A stretch of DNA of 64,000 bases from AC-32 sp963717725 (GCA_963717725.1 CAVQWS010000003.1:1-64000), one strand, 5' to 3'. Numbered from the stretch's first letter, positions 17,130-25,966 are shown. Numbers and translations are program-made. The notes: generated by a model from the letters alone, not told the origin.

Positions 17130-18370
17130 TGCGCGATCAGCTCCCGCGCCGCCGCGAGCTCCGAGTCGCGACCGTCGAGCTCGCCGTTCAGCTTCCGGCG
17201 GCGCAGCTCCGAGAGCACCTCCCCCACCCGCGGCGACTCGGCCAGTCCCAGCTCGGCGAGATCGGCGCCGTCGACCTCCAGACGGACGTTCCGGAGCCGC
17301 TCGAAGTACTCGTGCAGCGCGGGCACGTCCGCGAGCGCGAGCGCGAACAGCGGTGCGTCGGGCGGATGGGGCTCCGCGAGCGCGACCAACTCGGCCGGAT
17401 CCCGCTGCTCGCGCAGCTCTTCGGCGAGCTTTGGCCCCATGGTCACGGCCGCCTCGATCGCCCGCGCATCCTGTCGCCGGAGCTTCAGCCCGTCGAGCCA
17501 CGCCCGCGGCTCCGGCACGTTGCGAGCCAGAGCGGCGAGGCCGAGGCGCCACGACGGAATCCCGAGGCCGTAGCGGTCGCGCAGGGCAAGCAGGCGCCGG
17601 AACAGGTCCCGCGCGTTCACATCGGCCGCGAGGCCTGGGCGAACCGCCCGGTCGGCGCCGAAGGCCTCGAGCAGGGCGAAGCTCTCGTCGGCTCGCGGCT
17701 CGTCCAGCAGCAGCACGAGCTCGTCGCGCAGCCGGGCCGGCGTCAGCCGTCCGACGAGGCCGGCCTCGATCGCCTCGCGGGCAAGCACGGCGGTGTGCTC
17801 CTCCAGCTCGAAGCCGTAGCGATTCGCGTAGCGCAGCGCCCGGAAGATCCGCGTCGGGTCGTCCACGAACGATTGGTCGTGGAGCACGCGGATCGTCTTT
17901 GCCTCCAGATCCCGCTGGCCCTCGAACGGGTCGACGAGGCTGCCCGCCGCCGGGCCGGCCAGCGCGGCCGCCATAGCGTTGATGGTGAAGTCGCGGCGAA
18001 AGAGGTCGTCCTCGATCGTGGAAGGCTCGACCGTCGGCAGCGCGGCCGGTGCCGCGTAGTGCTCGCGGCGAGCGGTGACGACGTCGACGCGTTCGTCGTC
18101 GCCGTATTCGACCACCGCGGTGCCGAAGGCGTCGTGAGGCTTGAGGCGCCCGCCGAGCTCCGCGGCCAGCGCCCGGGCGAACGCCTGTCCGTCGCCCTCG
18201 ACGGCCAGGTCGACGTCGAAGCTCGGCTCGCCGAGCAGGAGATCGCGAACAGTGCCGCCGACGAGGTAGACGCCGCGTTGCTCGCCGACGACGCGCGGAG
18301 CGGCGTCGAGCACAGGCCGCAGCCGCTCGTTCTGCGCGAGCCGCTCGCCGAGCTGCCGGTCGTCGTCCAT
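17126..18370 (-). CDS. cca: CCA tRNA nucleotidyltransferase / poly(A) polymerase-family protein
   Basis: 414 aa from ATG 18370. The head domain has YLVGGTVRDLLLG and DVDLAVEGDGQAFAR (the metal-binding Asp pair), then VDVVTARREHY, RRDFTINAMA, DPTRIFRALRYA and a helical C-terminal body. The DxD and GGTVRD signatures support a CCA-adding or poly(A) enzyme; the two cannot be told apart safely from sequence. A three-unit direct repeat (18403-18430) and a 37-base element (18452-18488) lie upstream. Confidence 0.88.
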   Translation of the reverse strand: MDDDRQLGERLAQNERLRPVLDAAPRVVGEQRGVYLVGGTVRDLLLGEPSFDVDLAVEGDGQAFARALAAELGGRLKPHDAFGTAVVEYGDDERVDVVTARREHYAAPAALPTVEPSTIEDDLFRRDFTINAMAAALAGPAAGSLVDPFEGQRDLEAKTIRVLHDQSFVDDPTRIFRALRYANRYGFELEEHTAVLAREAIEAGLVGRLTPARLRDELVLLLDEPRADESFALLEAFGADRAVRPGLAADVNARDLFRRLLALRDRYGLGIPSWRLGLAALARNVPEPRAWLDGLKLRRQDARAIEAAVTMGPKLAEELREQRDPAELVALAEPHPPDAPLFALALADVPALHEYFERLRNVRLEVDGADLAELGLAESPRVGEVLSELRRRKLNGELDGRDSELAAARELIAQ

Positions 18371-18402
18371 ACGCCCATTCTGCCGCCACCCTGGGGACAG
18401 GG

Positions 18403-18430
18403 CGGCACGCTTTCGGCACAGTCCCGTCAC
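18403..18430 (+). promoter_or_regulatory. Direct-repeat element B (three half-sites, 11-base period)
   Basis: CGGCAC at 18403-18408, CGGCAC at 18414-18419 and CGTCAC at 18425-18430, each exactly 11 bases after the last. The element begins 33 bases upstream of the cca start. Direct hexamers with an 11-base period are typical of OmpR/PhoB-class regulators. The same element occurs upstream of the GH15 gene, ald and recN. Confidence 0.6.
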
Positions 18431-18451
18431 AGACACGCGCGAAGTTCCCCA

Positions 18452-18488
18452 ATACGATCGCCTTGGGGAGGAGGCCGGGCGAACCGTA
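18452..18488. repeat. 37-base intergenic element, copy 1
   Basis: Begins ATACGATCGCCTTGGGGAGG and ends GGGCGAACCGTA. It is identical to 51886-51922 except for one base. Both copies lie 82-98 bases upstream of a minus-strand gene (cca, ald) and beyond a direct-repeat element. Here the copy is also flanked so that CCCCAA (18447-18452) pairs with TTGGGG (18463-18468). It does not encode protein that I can see. Confidence 0.7.
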
Positions 18489-18506
18489 CTCAGACCACGC
18501 CGGGGC

Positions 18507-18893
18507 TCAGCCAGCGAGCGCGATCGCCTCGATCTCGACCTTGGCGCCCGACGGGAGCGCCGACACCTCGATCGTCGCGCGGGCCGGGGGCACCTCGCCG
18601 ACGTGCCGCCCGTAGACCTCGTTCATCGCGGCGAAGTCGCCGAGTTCGGTCAGGAAGACGGTCGTCTTCACGAGCCGGTCGAGCCCGCTGCCGGCCTCCT
18701 CGAGGATGGCGGCGAGGTTCGCGAAGACCTGCTCGGTCTGCTCGGTGATTCCCTCCCCCACGATCTCCGCGTGGTCCGGCCGCAGCGCGAGCTGGCCGGA
18801 GACGAACACGAATCCGTTGGCGCGGATGGCCTGCGAGTACGGGGCGCCCTGGAACGGCGCCGGCGCCGCCTCGGTGCGGACGACTTCCTTCAT
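18507..18893 (-). CDS. RidA-family protein (enamine/imine deaminase)
   Basis: 128 aa from ATG 18893 (a GTG three bases earlier is equally possible and would give a GTGA overlap with the upstream stop). RidA proteins hydrolyse reactive 2-aminoacrylate and related enamines. Family landmarks are GAPYSQAIRANGFVFVSGQ, the Arg in PPARATIEVSALP, and the C-terminal VEIEAIAL. It is the last gene of the murA, hisB-like, ridA group. Confidence 0.9.
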   Translation of the reverse strand: MKEVVRTEAAPAPFQGAPYSQAIRANGFVFVSGQLALRPDHAEIVGEGITEQTEQVFANLAAILEEAGSGLDRLVKTTVFLTELGDFAAMNEVYGRHVGEVPPARATIEVSALPSGAKVEIEAIALAG

Positions 18894-19435
18894 CACTCCT
18901 CCCTCCGCCGCTTGCGGCAGCTCTGCGCGAGCGCGACGCCCAGCGCCTTGAAGATTGCCTCGAGGACATGGTCCGGGTCGCTGCCCTCGATCAGCCTGAC
19001 GTGCAGCGTCAGCCCAGCGCCTTCGGCCAGCGCGTTCAGGAACGTGGCCACGATGTCGCGCGCGAGGCCTGCGACCCGCGCGTCGCTGAGGTCGACGTTC
19101 GAGACGACCAGCGGCCGGCCGGAGGCCTCGACCACGACGTGCGCGAGCGCCTCGTCCGCGGGCACGGCGGCCGAGCCGTGGCCGCGGACGCCCTCGAGCT
19201 CCAGCGCACCGGCCAGCGCCTGGCCGAGAGCGCGGCCCGCAGCCGCGACCTCGGTCTCGGCGTCTCCGGGCGCGACCTCGAGCGCCAAGTCGAAGGACGC
19301 GTACTCGGCCAGTAGTCGGAGCAGATGGTCGAGCACGGGCAAACCGGTGGCGACGTTCGCCTCGCCGGAACCGGCTACGTCGACACGCGCGTGCATGCGC
19401 CCGGCCTCGTCCGCCTGACCCAGCCGCCGGGCCAC
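18893..19435 (-). CDS. HisB-like protein lacking the catalytic histidines
   Basis: About 180 aa from GTG 19435 (one-base overlap with the murA stop, TAGTG). The fold signatures of imidazoleglycerol-phosphate dehydratase are clear: ATGLPVLDHLLRLLAEYASFD, ALGQALAGAL, AGLTLHVRLIEGSDPDH and EAIFKALGVAL. The metal-binding HHTVED motif is gone (GDAETEVAAAGRALGQ at that place), the His of RHGGFD is Tyr (EYASFD) and the late HH is DH. A dehydratase activity is therefore unlikely. It may have another role linked to murA, or be decaying. No other his genes are nearby. Confidence 0.75.
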   Translation of the reverse strand: MARRLGQADEAGRMHARVDVAGSGEANVATGLPVLDHLLRLLAEYASFDLALEVAPGDAETEVAAAGRALGQALAGALELEGVRGHGSAAVPADEALAHVVVEASGRPLVVSNVDLSDARVAGLARDIVATFLNALAEGAGLTLHVRLIEGSDPDHVLEAIFKALGVALAQSCRKRRREE

Positions 19436-20745
19436 TAGGCCTCGATGCGCTCGATCCGCGCGCCGAGCGAGCGAAGCCGCTCGTCGATGCGCTCGTAGCC
19501 GCGGTCGATCTCGCCGATGTTCCCGATCGTCGAGGTGCCCTCGGCGCAGAGCGCAGCCAGCAGCATCGCCATCCCGGCGCGGATGTCGGGGCTCGACATC
19601 TGCTGCCCGTAGAGCTTCGTCGGCCCGGTCACGACCGCCCGGTGGGGGTCGCAGAGGATGATCCGCGCGCCCATCGAGACGAGCTTGTCGACGAAGAACA
19701 GGCGGCTCTCGAACATCTTCTCGAAGATCAGCACGGTCCCTCGCGCCTGCGTGGCGACGGTCACCGCGATCGAGGTCAGGTCGGCCGGGAAGGCGGGCCA
19801 CGGGCCGTCCTCGATCTTCGGGATCTGGCCGCCGAGGTCGTCCCGGATCACGAGCTCCTGTTCCGGCGGCACGCGCAGGCTCGTGCCCTCGATCTCGACG
19901 TAGACGCCGAGCCGCTCGAAGATCGGGATGATCGCCGCGAGGTCCTTCGGCTCGACGCCGTCGATCGTGACGTCGCCGCCGGTGATGGCCGCAAGGCCGA
20001 CGAAGCTGCCGACCTCGATGTGCTCAGGGCAGATCCGCCATTCGCCGCCGGAGAGCGAGTCGACGCCCCGGATGCGCAGCACGTTGGACTCGATGCCCTC
20101 GATCTGCGCGCCGAGCGTGACCAGGAAACGGCAGAGATCCTGGATGTGCGGCTCGCAGGCGGCGTTGCCGATCACCGTCTCGCCCGAAGTAAGCACGGCG
20201 GCCATGACGGTGTTCTCCGTCGCCATCACGCTGGCCTCGTCGAGAAAGATGTGCTTGCCGCGCAGGCCGGCCGTGCGCAGCTCGAAGCGGTCGCCGATGT
20301 CGATCTCGGCGCCCAGCTCGGCGAGGGCATGGATGTGCGGGTCGAGCCGCCGCCGGCCGATCACGTCGCCGCCGGGTGGCGGCACACTGGCCCGGCCGAG
20401 GCGAGCGAGCAGCGGGCCCGCGAGCAGGAACGAGGCGCGGATCTGCCGCGCGAGGTCGGGATCCAGCTCGTGCGAGGAGACGTCGGCCGCGTGGACGCGG
20501 ACCTCGTTTTCGCCGGTCCACTCAGCGTCGGCTCCGAGCGCCGAGATCAGGGCGATCATGGTCTCGACATCGCGGATCCGCGGCACGTTCGAGAGCACGA
20601 CCGGCTCGCTCGTCAGCAGGCACGCTGCGAGCACGGGAAGGGCGCCGTTCTTGTTCCCGGCGGCGCGCACCCGGCCGCCCAGGGGCTGCCCGCCCTCGAT
20701 CACGAAGGACTCGGCGATGGCATCCGTGACGGCTGTCTGCGCCAT
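19435..20745 (-). CDS. murA: UDP-N-acetylglucosamine 1-carboxyvinyltransferase, Asp-type active site
   Basis: 436 aa. First committed step of peptidoglycan synthesis, transferring enolpyruvate from PEP to UDP-GlcNAc. The substrate loop AGNKNGALP (29-37) is intact. The catalytic loop reads PGGDVIGRRRLDPH, so residue 127 is Asp where most MurA have Cys. The same change makes mycobacterial MurA naturally resistant to fosfomycin. It starts at ATG 20745, back to back with an HD hydrolase gene on the other strand. Confidence 0.96.
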   Translation of the reverse strand: MAQTAVTDAIAESFVIEGGQPLGGRVRAAGNKNGALPVLAACLLTSEPVVLSNVPRIRDVETMIALISALGADAEWTGENEVRVHAADVSSHELDPDLARQIRASFLLAGPLLARLGRASVPPPGGDVIGRRRLDPHIHALAELGAEIDIGDRFELRTAGLRGKHIFLDEASVMATENTVMAAVLTSGETVIGNAACEPHIQDLCRFLVTLGAQIEGIESNVLRIRGVDSLSGGEWRICPEHIEVGSFVGLAAITGGDVTIDGVEPKDLAAIIPIFERLGVYVEIEGTSLRVPPEQELVIRDDLGGQIPKIEDGPWPAFPADLTSIAVTVATQARGTVLIFEKMFESRLFFVDKLVSMGARIILCDPHRAVVTGPTKLYGQQMSSPDIRAGMAMLLAALCAEGTSTIGNIGEIDRGYERIDERLRSLGARIERIEA

Positions 20746-20770
20746 GAGCGACGGCTATGGTAACCGCGCC

Positions 20771-21340
20771 GTGGAGCCGACCCGTGAGCAGGCCTGGGAG
20801 ACGCTGAACCGCTACACCAAGAGCGAGGCGCTGCTGAGACATGCGCTAGCGGTCGAGGCCGCCGTCGGCGCCTACGCACAGCGGTTCGGCGAGGACGAGG
20901 AGCTGTGGCGGTCAACCGCGCTGCTGCACGACTTCGACTACGAGGTGCACCCCACGCTCGACAAGCACCCGCAGGACGGTGCGCCGATCCTGCGCGAGGA
21001 GGGCTGGCCCGACGAGGTCGTCGACGGCGTCCTCTCCCATGCCTCCCACCTTGGCCTGCCGCGGGACACGCCGCTTAAGAGGACGCTCTTCGCCTGCGAC
21101 GAGCTCGCCGGTTTCATCCATGCGTGCGGCCTCGTGCGGCCCGACGGGATCGCGACGCTCGAGCCGAAGTCGGTTAAGAAGAAGCTCAAGCAGCCGTCCT
21201 TCGCCGCGGGCGTCAATCGGCAGGACGTCTACGAGGGGGCCGAGGAGCTAGGTGTCGAGCTGGACGACCACATCCGCTTCGTGACCGAGGCGATGCGGCC
21301 GATCGCCGGCGAGCTCGGCCTACGGCAGAGCGCTGACTAA
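20771..21340 (+). CDS. HD-domain hydrolase
   Basis: 189 aa from GTG 20771; an ATG at 20744 is possible but overlaps the divergent murA start. The HD metal site is visible as His24 (LLRHALAVEA), His53-Asp54 (LLHDFDYEVHP) and later SHASHLG and CDELAGF. The C-terminal half is basic (KSVKKKLKQPSFA). Members hydrolyse phosphate or nucleotide substrates; the substrate here is unknown. Its end overlaps the convergent class V PLP gene by 21 bases. Confidence 0.85.
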   Translation: MEPTREQAWETLNRYTKSEALLRHALAVEAAVGAYAQRFGEDEELWRSTALLHDFDYEVHPTLDKHPQDGAPILREEGWPDEVVDGVLSHASHLGLPRDTPLKRTLFACDELAGFIHACGLVRPDGIATLEPKSVKKKLKQPSFAAGVNRQDVYEGAEELGVELDDHIRFVTEAMRPIAGELGLRQSAD

Positions 21341-22396
21341 GCGCTCGAGATCCTCGTCACTCGTCCACCAGCCGCAGGACGCCCGGATCCACGGCTCTTC
21401 GCCGGGGACGTTGCGGACGACGACGCCGGCTTCGTAGAGCTTCGTCACCACCTCGGCCGAGTCGCCTTCGACCCGGAACGTCACCAGCGTCGCCTGCCCG
21501 GGCGCCGTCACCACCCGCTCGGCGAGCAGCTCGCGGCAACGGGCCGCCATCTCCAGGGCTCGCTCGAAGCGGCCTTCCGGCTTGAGCTCGAGCGCAGCGG
21601 AGAGGCCGGCCAGCGACGGCACCGCCGTCCAGTTCGAGTCGAAGCGCGCGGCACCGTCACGCGGCGTGAACGCACCGGTCGGCTCGTAGGCCTGCTGCGA
21701 GAGGTAGCTCGGCGCGGTCACCGTGAGCGCATCCGGGTCGAGCACGACGAGGCCGCCGGACGCGTCCGGTCCACAGAGCCATTTCTGACAAGAAAATGCG
21801 AAGAAGTCGAACGCGGTCGCATCGACCTCGAGCGCACCCGCGGACTGCGCTCCGTCTACGAGCACCGGCAGGCCGGTCGCCGCCCTCAGCTCCTCGGCCG
21901 GAAAGCGGTTGCCGGTCATCCAGCAGACGTGCGAGAGCGCGAACAGCCGCGTGCGCGGCGTCACCTCGCGCAGCAGCACGTCGAGCGACTCCTCTGGCGG
22001 AAGCTCCCGCACCGCGGCGACCCGCACCTGCGCCGGCGAGGCGGCGAGCGCGCCGAGCAGGCCGAAGTGCTCGCCGTCGGTCGTGATCACCTCGTCCTCG
22101 GGCCCGAGCCCGAGGCCCGCGAGCACGATGTTGCAACCGTTCGTGGTCGAGGTCGCGAGCGACAAGAGCTCCGGCGGCACGCCGACAGCCGCCGCGAGCT
22201 TCGCGCGCACCTCGTCGCGCAGCTCGAGCGCGCGGTCGAAGTACGCCGAGCCGCCGCGGCCGCGCTCGAGATCCCGTCGCTCCTGCTCGGCCATCGCCTC
22301 GGCGGTCGCACGGGCGATCGGCCCGTTCGTGCCCGCGTTCAGATACGCGTAGCGCTCGAAGACCGGAAACTCGGCTCGGGCCTCTTCCCAGCTCAC
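21320..22396 (-). CDS. Class V aminotransferase / cysteine desulfurase-fold PLP enzyme
   Basis: 358 aa from GTG 22396, overlapping the upstream stop as GTGA. The PLP site is typical of the class V fold: TSTTNGCNIVL, SHVCWMTGNRFP, LVDGAQSAGALEVD, and the Schiff-base Lys in FSCQKWLCGP. The lack of a clear catalytic Cys loop argues against a true cysteine desulfurase; it resembles isopenicillin N epimerase-like and selenocysteine-lyase-like annotations. The substrate is not predictable. Confidence 0.85.
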   Translation of the reverse strand: MSWEEARAEFPVFERYAYLNAGTNGPIARATAEAMAEQERRDLERGRGGSAYFDRALELRDEVRAKLAAAVGVPPELLSLATSTTNGCNIVLAGLGLGPEDEVITTDGEHFGLLGALAASPAQVRVAAVRELPPEESLDVLLREVTPRTRLFALSHVCWMTGNRFPAEELRAATGLPVLVDGAQSAGALEVDATAFDFFAFSCQKWLCGPDASGGLVVLDPDALTVTAPSYLSQQAYEPTGAFTPRDGAARFDSNWTAVPSLAGLSAALELKPEGRFERALEMAARCRELLAERVVTAPGQATLVTFRVEGDSAEVVTKLYEAGVVVRNVPGEEPWIRASCGWWTSDEDLERLVSALP

Positions 22397-23172
22397 TCGA
22401 TCATCACCTCCACCGGCGCATGGTCGGACAGCAGCCTGCCGTCTACACACCGCCGCTCGTCGGGCCAACGCTGCGCGTACCCGGTCGCGCCGCCGCGGAC
22501 GAGCACCTGATCGATCCACGAGATCGGCTTCGAGTAACCCCATTCCGCCAGCTGCGGCAGCGTCGCCGAGCGCTCGCGGATGATGTTGAAGTCGCCGGCC
22601 AGCACGAGCACGTCGCCCGGCTCGGCGACGCTGTCCGCAAAGACGGCCGCCCGCAGCAGCTCCGAGTCTGCGACGAGCCAGCCCGGGAGGCCCGTCGCGT
22701 GCAGGTTGGCGACGGTCAGCCCTTCGGTGCGGACGGCCTGGCAGACGCGGCGCTCCTTGGCCCACTTCGCGCGCATCCGGCGGGAGAGGTGGAGCTCGCG
22801 CGAGATGCGCCGGCGGAACGCGAGCGGGTTGAGCACGATCGAATCCTCGCCGACTGCCCGCAGCTCCGGCTGCAGCAGGATCGCGTTCGCCTGGCCCGTG
22901 AGGGCCGATCGGAACAGGCCCTGGTGGAGCGCGGTCGTCAGCCGGCCGAGCGCCACACTTCGAAGCAGGGGCCGTGCGGCGATCGCGCCGAAAACCTGCA
23001 TCCCGCTCCAGTCCGCGAGCCGCTTGAGCGACCAGACCGGCAGCTCCTGCAGGCAGAGGACGTCCGGCCGGTCCTCGCTCGCCAACCGGACCATCTGCTC
23101 GAGATACCCGTGCCGCTCGGGCGGGCTCGCGTTGCCGTGGAAGACGTTCCAGGTGCGGACGAGCAAGCTCAT
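22393..23172 (-). CDS. Endonuclease/exonuclease/phosphatase-family protein
   Basis: 259 aa with the EEP metal-site motifs: RTWNVFHG near the N-terminus, VLCLQELP, VANLHATG, VLAGDFNI and LLSDHAPVEV at the end. The fold covers DNases, DNA repair nucleases, and sphingomyelin or inositol phosphatases; none can be chosen here. No signal peptide, so cytoplasmic. It is coupled to the class V PLP gene. Confidence 0.88.
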   Translation of the reverse strand: MSLLVRTWNVFHGNASPPERHGYLEQMVRLASEDRPDVLCLQELPVWSLKRLADWSGMQVFGAIAARPLLRSVALGRLTTALHQGLFRSALTGQANAILLQPELRAVGEDSIVLNPLAFRRRISRELHLSRRMRAKWAKERRVCQAVRTEGLTVANLHATGLPGWLVADSELLRAAVFADSVAEPGDVLVLAGDFNIIRERSATLPQLAEWGYSKPISWIDQVLVRGGATGYAQRWPDERRCVDGRLLSDHAPVEVMIE

Positions 23173-23194
23173 TGGGGCGGGCTAGTGTAGGTGG

Positions 23195-23506
23195 GTGCTG
23201 CGCAAGGGCCGGTTCGCTGACGTGATCTCGCGCCAGCTCGACCTGTTCGTGCGCGACAACCTCGACCTGCTCGAGGCCTGCGACGCGGCGGAGCGCGCGT
23301 ACGACCAGGCCGAGCGCGACGGCGCCGAGGAGCTCTTCGGCGACTACCAGGAGCTCGTCGAGGACGGCACCGAGATCCTCGCCGAGCTGCGCGACAACTT
23401 CGCCTCGACGCTCGACGAGGCCGCGGCCGAGGAGTACGAGTCCGCCTTCAACCGCGCGGTCGCGAAGCGGCTGCCCCGCTTCGGGCTCGAAATCGATGAC
23501 ACCTAG
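23195..23506 (+). CDS. Small acidic helical protein, unknown function
   Basis: 103 aa from GTG 23195. It is rich in Glu, Asp, Ala and Leu and predicted almost wholly helical (LDLLEACDAAERAYDQAERD, then LVEDGTEILAELRDNF). No motif or membrane segment. The strand and frame differ from both neighbours, and codon use is like that of real genes here. I do not recognise a family. Confidence 0.6.
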   Translation: MLRKGRFADVISRQLDLFVRDNLDLLEACDAAERAYDQAERDGAEELFGDYQELVEDGTEILAELRDNFASTLDEAAAEEYESAFNRAVAKRLPRFGLEIDDT

Positions 23507-23991
23507 CCGAGGTGCACGGCGAATCCGCCCACGATCGCGCCGTAGACGACGTGGCCGACGACCGTCCAGAGCGCCGTCCGGCGCCCGTAGTTCATCAACA
23601 GGAACCCCGGCGCCTCGAGCAGCGGCGTCTCCTCGGCGTCGGTCCAGGGCGTGCCCATCCGCGGGTGCACGGCGGGCAGCAGCACGGTCAGCAACGCTCC
23701 GCCCGCGAGGCATGCGTGGACGAGTCCCAACGCGGCGCCGAAGAGCCAGCCGGCGTGCCCGACCGCACGAAAGACCCCGTAGTACGCGAGCGCGAACACG
23801 AGCCCGTTGGCGAAATGGATCAGGTAGCCGACAACGCTCGCCCGGCCGCGCCGGTCGGTGAAAACCGTGCCGAGCAGCAGCGGGATGTCCATCCGCGTCA
23901 CCCCGAGCTCCTGTGCGACGCGCAGGCCGCTGGTCAGCACGATCGTCCCGACCGCGCCACCGGCGAGCGCGCCCCAGAACGAGATCGTCAC
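23503..23991 (-). CDS. Small integral membrane protein, unknown
   Basis: 162 aa with four or five hydrophobic helices (about 5-25, 55-75, 80-105, 138-158). Conserved-looking polar patches include TRMDIPLLLGT and HPRMGTPW. The start GTG forms GTGA with the GH15 gene stop, so the two are one transcript. The end overlaps the convergent small gene by four bases. I cannot assign a function. Confidence 0.65.
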   Translation of the reverse strand: MTISFWGALAGGAVGTIVLTSGLRVAQELGVTRMDIPLLLGTVFTDRRGRASVVGYLIHFANGLVFALAYYGVFRAVGHAGWLFGAALGLVHACLAGGALLTVLLPAVHPRMGTPWTDAEETPLLEAPGFLLMNYGRRTALWTVVGHVVYGAIVGGFAVHLG

Positions 23992-25793
23992 GCCGCGCGC
24001 TCCTTGCCTTCGGCTTCTAGGTCGGCGATCGTGACCGCCGCGTTGACGAGAGCGAGGTGCGTCAGGCCCTGCGGGAAGTTGCCGAGGAAGTCGCCGGTCC
24101 GCGGGTCGATCTCCTCCGAGTAGAGCCCGACGTCGTTGGCGAGCCCGACGAGCTCCTCCATCAGCGCGTTGGCGTCGTCGAGCCGGCCCGTCTGCGCGTA
24201 CGCGTCGACGAGCCAGAACGAGCAGGTCAGGAACGCGCCCTCGTCACCTGCGAGACCGTCGTCGCCGCGGTAGCGGTAGACGTATGGGCCCTCGCGCAGA
24301 TCCCGCTCGACGGCGGCGATCGTGGCGTCGATCCGCTCGTTCTCGTACCCGAGCACGGCCAGCGTGAGCAGGCTGGCGTCGACCTCGCGCAGGTCCGGCG
24401 CCCGAACGAGGCTCTGCAGCTCGTCGTCCCAGCCGTGCTCGTCCACCCAGGCCTTGAGCTCGTCGGCGGCCGCTCGCCAGCGGTTGCTGCGATTCGGGAT
24501 CAGACCGCGCTCGCCCAGGGCACAGGCTCGGTCGAGCGCGACCCAGCAGAGGCCCTTCGACTGGATGTAGTGCGTGCGCTCGTCGCGCACCTCCCAGATC
24601 CCGTTGTCCTTGTCGCGCCAGTGCTTCTCCACGTAGTCGGCGATGCGCGCGACCTCCTTGCCGGTGTCGCCGTCGAGCCGGCCCGTGGCTCGCGCGTAGA
24701 TCCAGATTGCCTCGAGCACAGCGCCGTAGACATCGAGCTGAACCTGGTCGCGAGCCCCGTTGCCGATTCGCACCGGCTGCGAGCGGCGGTAGCCCGACAG
24801 CTCCGACAGCTCGCGCTCGCGCGCGTGCTCCGACCCGTCGAGGCGGTAGAGCACCTGGAGCCTCGGCTGGGTTAGGCGCGAGGCGTGCATCAGCCACCAG
24901 AAGAAGGCGTGCGCCTCGTCGTGGTAGCCGAGCCGCAGCATCGCGTCGAGCGCCCAGCTCGCGTCGCGCAGCCAGGTGAAGCGGTAGTCCCAATTGCGGC
25001 GGCCGCCGATCCACTCCGGGAGCGAGGTGGTCGGCGCGGCAACGATCGCTCCCGACGGCGCGAAGATGAGCAGCTTGAGCGCCAGGGCGCTGCGGCTGAC
25101 GGCCTCCGGCCAGGCGCCCTCGTAGCGGAGGCGGCCGGCCCACTCCGGCCAGAAGCGCCTAGTGAGCTCGAGCCGCCGCTCCGAGTCCTCGCGAGCGGGG
25201 ATCACGGCCGGCTCGCGGGAGGCGCCGGCCAGCGAGAACACGGCGCTCTCGCCGGGCGCCAGCGCGAGCTCGCCGCTGACCGCACCGTTGTGCAGCTCGC
25301 CATCGCCCGCGCCGAAGAGACCGAGCACGAGCGCCTCGGCCCCAGCCTGCGCGAACCAGCGGCCCGCGCGACGCTCGATGCGCGTCTCCGCCCGGCCGTA
25401 GTCGAAGCGCGGCTCGAAGGACCACCGCAGCGGGACCGTCCCGTCGAGTGTTTCGACCTTCCGCACCAGCTCGCGCATCGGCGAGATCCGCCTGCTGTCG
25501 CTGAGCGTCATCGCGTCCGTCACGCGCACGCGCCCCTCGGCTGTCACGAAGGTCGTCTCGAGGACGTTCGAATTGTCGAGGTAGCGCCGCTCGGCCTCGA
25601 ACGCGGCGGCCGGCTCGAGCCGGAACGAGCCACCGCGCTCGGCGTCCAGGATCCGCGCGAACACCGACGGCGAGTCGAAGTTCGGCAGGCAGAGCCAGTC
25701 GACCGAGCCGTCACTGGCGATCAGGGCAGCGGTCCGCCCGTCGCCGACGAGCGCGTACTCGCGGATCGGGGCGTAGCCGTCGATGCGCTCCAT
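23988..25793 (-). CDS. Glycoside hydrolase family 15 protein (trehalase or glucoamylase-like)
   Basis: 601 aa from ATG 25793. The N-terminal beta domain starts PIREYALVGDGRTAALIASD; the (alpha/alpha)6 barrel has GGRRNWDYRFTWLRDASW, SKGLCWVALDRA, GDEGAFLTCSFWLVDAY (expected general acid region) and GNFPQGLTHLALVNAA. Mycobacterial GH15 proteins with this layout are trehalases; others are glucoamylases. No signal peptide, so cytoplasmic. A three-unit direct repeat lies 57-84 bases upstream. Confidence 0.88.
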   Translation of the reverse strand: MERIDGYAPIREYALVGDGRTAALIASDGSVDWLCLPNFDSPSVFARILDAERGGSFRLEPAAAFEAERRYLDNSNVLETTFVTAEGRVRVTDAMTLSDSRRISPMRELVRKVETLDGTVPLRWSFEPRFDYGRAETRIERRAGRWFAQAGAEALVLGLFGAGDGELHNGAVSGELALAPGESAVFSLAGASREPAVIPAREDSERRLELTRRFWPEWAGRLRYEGAWPEAVSRSALALKLLIFAPSGAIVAAPTTSLPEWIGGRRNWDYRFTWLRDASWALDAMLRLGYHDEAHAFFWWLMHASRLTQPRLQVLYRLDGSEHARERELSELSGYRRSQPVRIGNGARDQVQLDVYGAVLEAIWIYARATGRLDGDTGKEVARIADYVEKHWRDKDNGIWEVRDERTHYIQSKGLCWVALDRACALGERGLIPNRSNRWRAAADELKAWVDEHGWDDELQSLVRAPDLREVDASLLTLAVLGYENERIDATIAAVERDLREGPYVYRYRGDDGLAGDEGAFLTCSFWLVDAYAQTGRLDDANALMEELVGLANDVGLYSEEIDPRTGDFLGNFPQGLTHLALVNAAVTIADLEAEGKERAA

Positions 25794-25849
25794 CGGCCGG
25801 GATTCTGGCGGTCGGCACGGCCGCGGCGCCGCCGGGCCTGCGGAGAAAT

Positions 25850-25877
25850 CGACACATACTCGGCACGAAACCGTCAC
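25850..25877 (+). promoter_or_regulatory. Direct-repeat element C (three half-sites, 11-base period)
   Basis: CGACAC at 25850-25855, CGGCAC at 25861-25866 and CGTCAC at 25872-25877. Oriented as in the copies upstream of cca and ald relative to the minus-strand gene (GH15). The surrounding 63 bases (25844-25906) align without gaps to the reverse strand of the region near 61490-61530 at about two thirds of positions. Confidence 0.6.
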
Positions 25878-25930
25878 AGGCAGGTGCGCCGAAGCCGCGT
25901 ACCGTCGACCTCGAGGGAGGCGGGTTTCAG

Positions 25931-25949
25931 CCCCACCCTGAGGGTGGGG
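25931..25949. terminator. Strong hairpin between dnaE2 and the GH15 gene
   Basis: CCCCACCC-TGA-GGGTGGGG, a perfect eight-base stem with a three-base loop, 18 bases beyond the dnaE2 stop. There is no T-run on either side, so it would be a weak intrinsic terminator or an end-protecting hairpin. Confidence 0.45.
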
Positions 25950-25966
25950 GTATGGGTTTGGGCGGG

